Source: Deltaproteobacteria bacterium RBG_16_44_11 (GTDB lineage: Bacteria > Desulfobacterota > Syntrophia > Syntrophales > Smithellaceae). Taken from it: a stretch of 6,540 nucleotides of DNA. The position numbers were made by a program, and so were the translations under genes. Under the pieces are notes generated by a model that searched no databases, was not told the origin of the DNA, and saw only the letters and a list, made by a program, of their open reading frames with translations. Positions 6,179-6,540 of the stretch are shown piece after piece (the stretch's first letter is position 1; every line of letters begins with the position of its first letter). Location: the NCBI GenBank assembly GCA_001797845.1, contig MGQN01000033.1, forward strand, positions 15,766 to 22,305. Direction: 5' to 3'.

Positions 6179-6540
6179 ATGACCATTGAAAAAATGAAGG
6201 AAAAGCTGGGCGAAATAATTATCGCACGGTCTTTCAAATACAGCGACAATCCTCCCTTTACACTCGCCTCCGGTAGAACTAGCAGTTACTACTTCAATTG
6301 CAAACCGACAACGCTTGATCCTGAAGGCATGAACCTTATTGGAGAAATTATTTTCAACATGCTCAAAGACAGTGATGTTACCGCAGCCGGAGGGCTTACT
6401 CTGGGAGCTGATCCGATAGCGAACGCTCTTTCCGTGATATCTTACCAACGAGGCAAACCGATAAAATCTTTCATCGTCCGCAAGGATGTCAAAGATCACG
6501 GCACTAAAAGCGCGATTGAAGGAAACGTCACGCCGGGGGA
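6179..6540 (+). CDS. pyrE: Orotate phosphoribosyltransferase PyrE, N-terminal part (3' truncated by window)
   Basis: PyrE joins orotate to PRPP to make orotidine 5'-monophosphate, the fifth step of pyrimidine synthesis in the cytoplasm. The frame runs open to the window edge, giving 120 complete codons of a protein usually 180-230 residues long. Family features are PFTLASGRTSSYYFN at 26-40, GGLTLGADPIA in the middle, and FIVRKDVKDHGT at 98-109. The last carries R101, K102, K105 and H107, matching the PRPP-contacting residues R99, K100, K103 and H105 of the E. coli enzyme. The diagnostic PRPP-binding acidic motif would lie beyond the window. The ATG at 6179 is preceded by AAAGGA (6165-6170) at eight bases, a strong ribosome binding site. 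The gap to the tonB-like gene is 21 bases, so co-transcription is likely, although the functions are unrelated. Confidence 0.93.
   Translation, partial: MTIEKMKEKLGEIIIARSFKYSDNPPFTLASGRTSSYYFNCKPTTLDPEGMNLIGEIIFNMLKDSDVTAAGGLTLGADPIANALSVISYQRGKPIKSFIVRKDVKDHGTKSAIEGNVTPG

Noticed and set aside
6152..6499. Minus-strand open frame of 115 codons at the window end
   Set aside because: It lies opposite pyrE, whose plus-strand frame shows conserved PRPP-binding residues; it is a shadow.

Overview
The window reads as ordinary chromosomal DNA from a Gram-negative bacterium with moderate GC content. All seven protein genes lie on the + strand, tightly packed, in the order leuC (3' part) - leuD - leuB - stand-alone methionine synthase reactivation protein - short metH - tonB-like - pyrE (5' part). 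A TonB-type protein implies an outer membrane. The short LeuC and the PyrE sequence style look to me like Desulfobacterota (Geobacter/Syntrophus-like), but this taxonomic guess comes from remembered family resemblance and is only of moderate to low confidence.

Region 1 (1-2262) is a leucine biosynthesis block. LeuC and LeuD form the isopropylmalate isomerase and LeuB is the following dehydrogenase, so together they convert 2-isopropylmalate to the precursor of 2-ketoisocaproate. Two details are odd. A 100-bp spacer with two imperfect hairpins separates leuC from leuD. leuB lacks a convincing canonical start: the best-placed ribosome binding site precedes an ATA codon.

Region 2 (2263-5441) is a split cobalamin-dependent methionine synthase. 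The 798-residue MetH has the homocysteine, methyl-folate and B12 modules but stops after the B12 domain. The missing AdoMet-binding reactivation module is encoded separately, just upstream, as a 206-residue protein that keeps the RxxxGY signature. The two proteins should work together: the catalytic chain makes methionine from homocysteine and methyl-tetrahydrofolate, and the small protein should allow reductive methylation of oxidised cob(II)alamin.

Region 3 (5442-6540) holds a TonB-family energy transducer with no exbB/exbD visible, then the start of orotate phosphoribosyltransferase of pyrimidine synthesis. No RNA genes, insertion sequences, CRISPR arrays or convincing intrinsic terminators were seen. 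The short gaps suggest one or two transcription units; the 105-bp AT-rich gap before metH is the most likely place for an internal promoter. I found no clearly new biological system. The best second-look items are the split MetH, the leuB start and the hairpin spacer.
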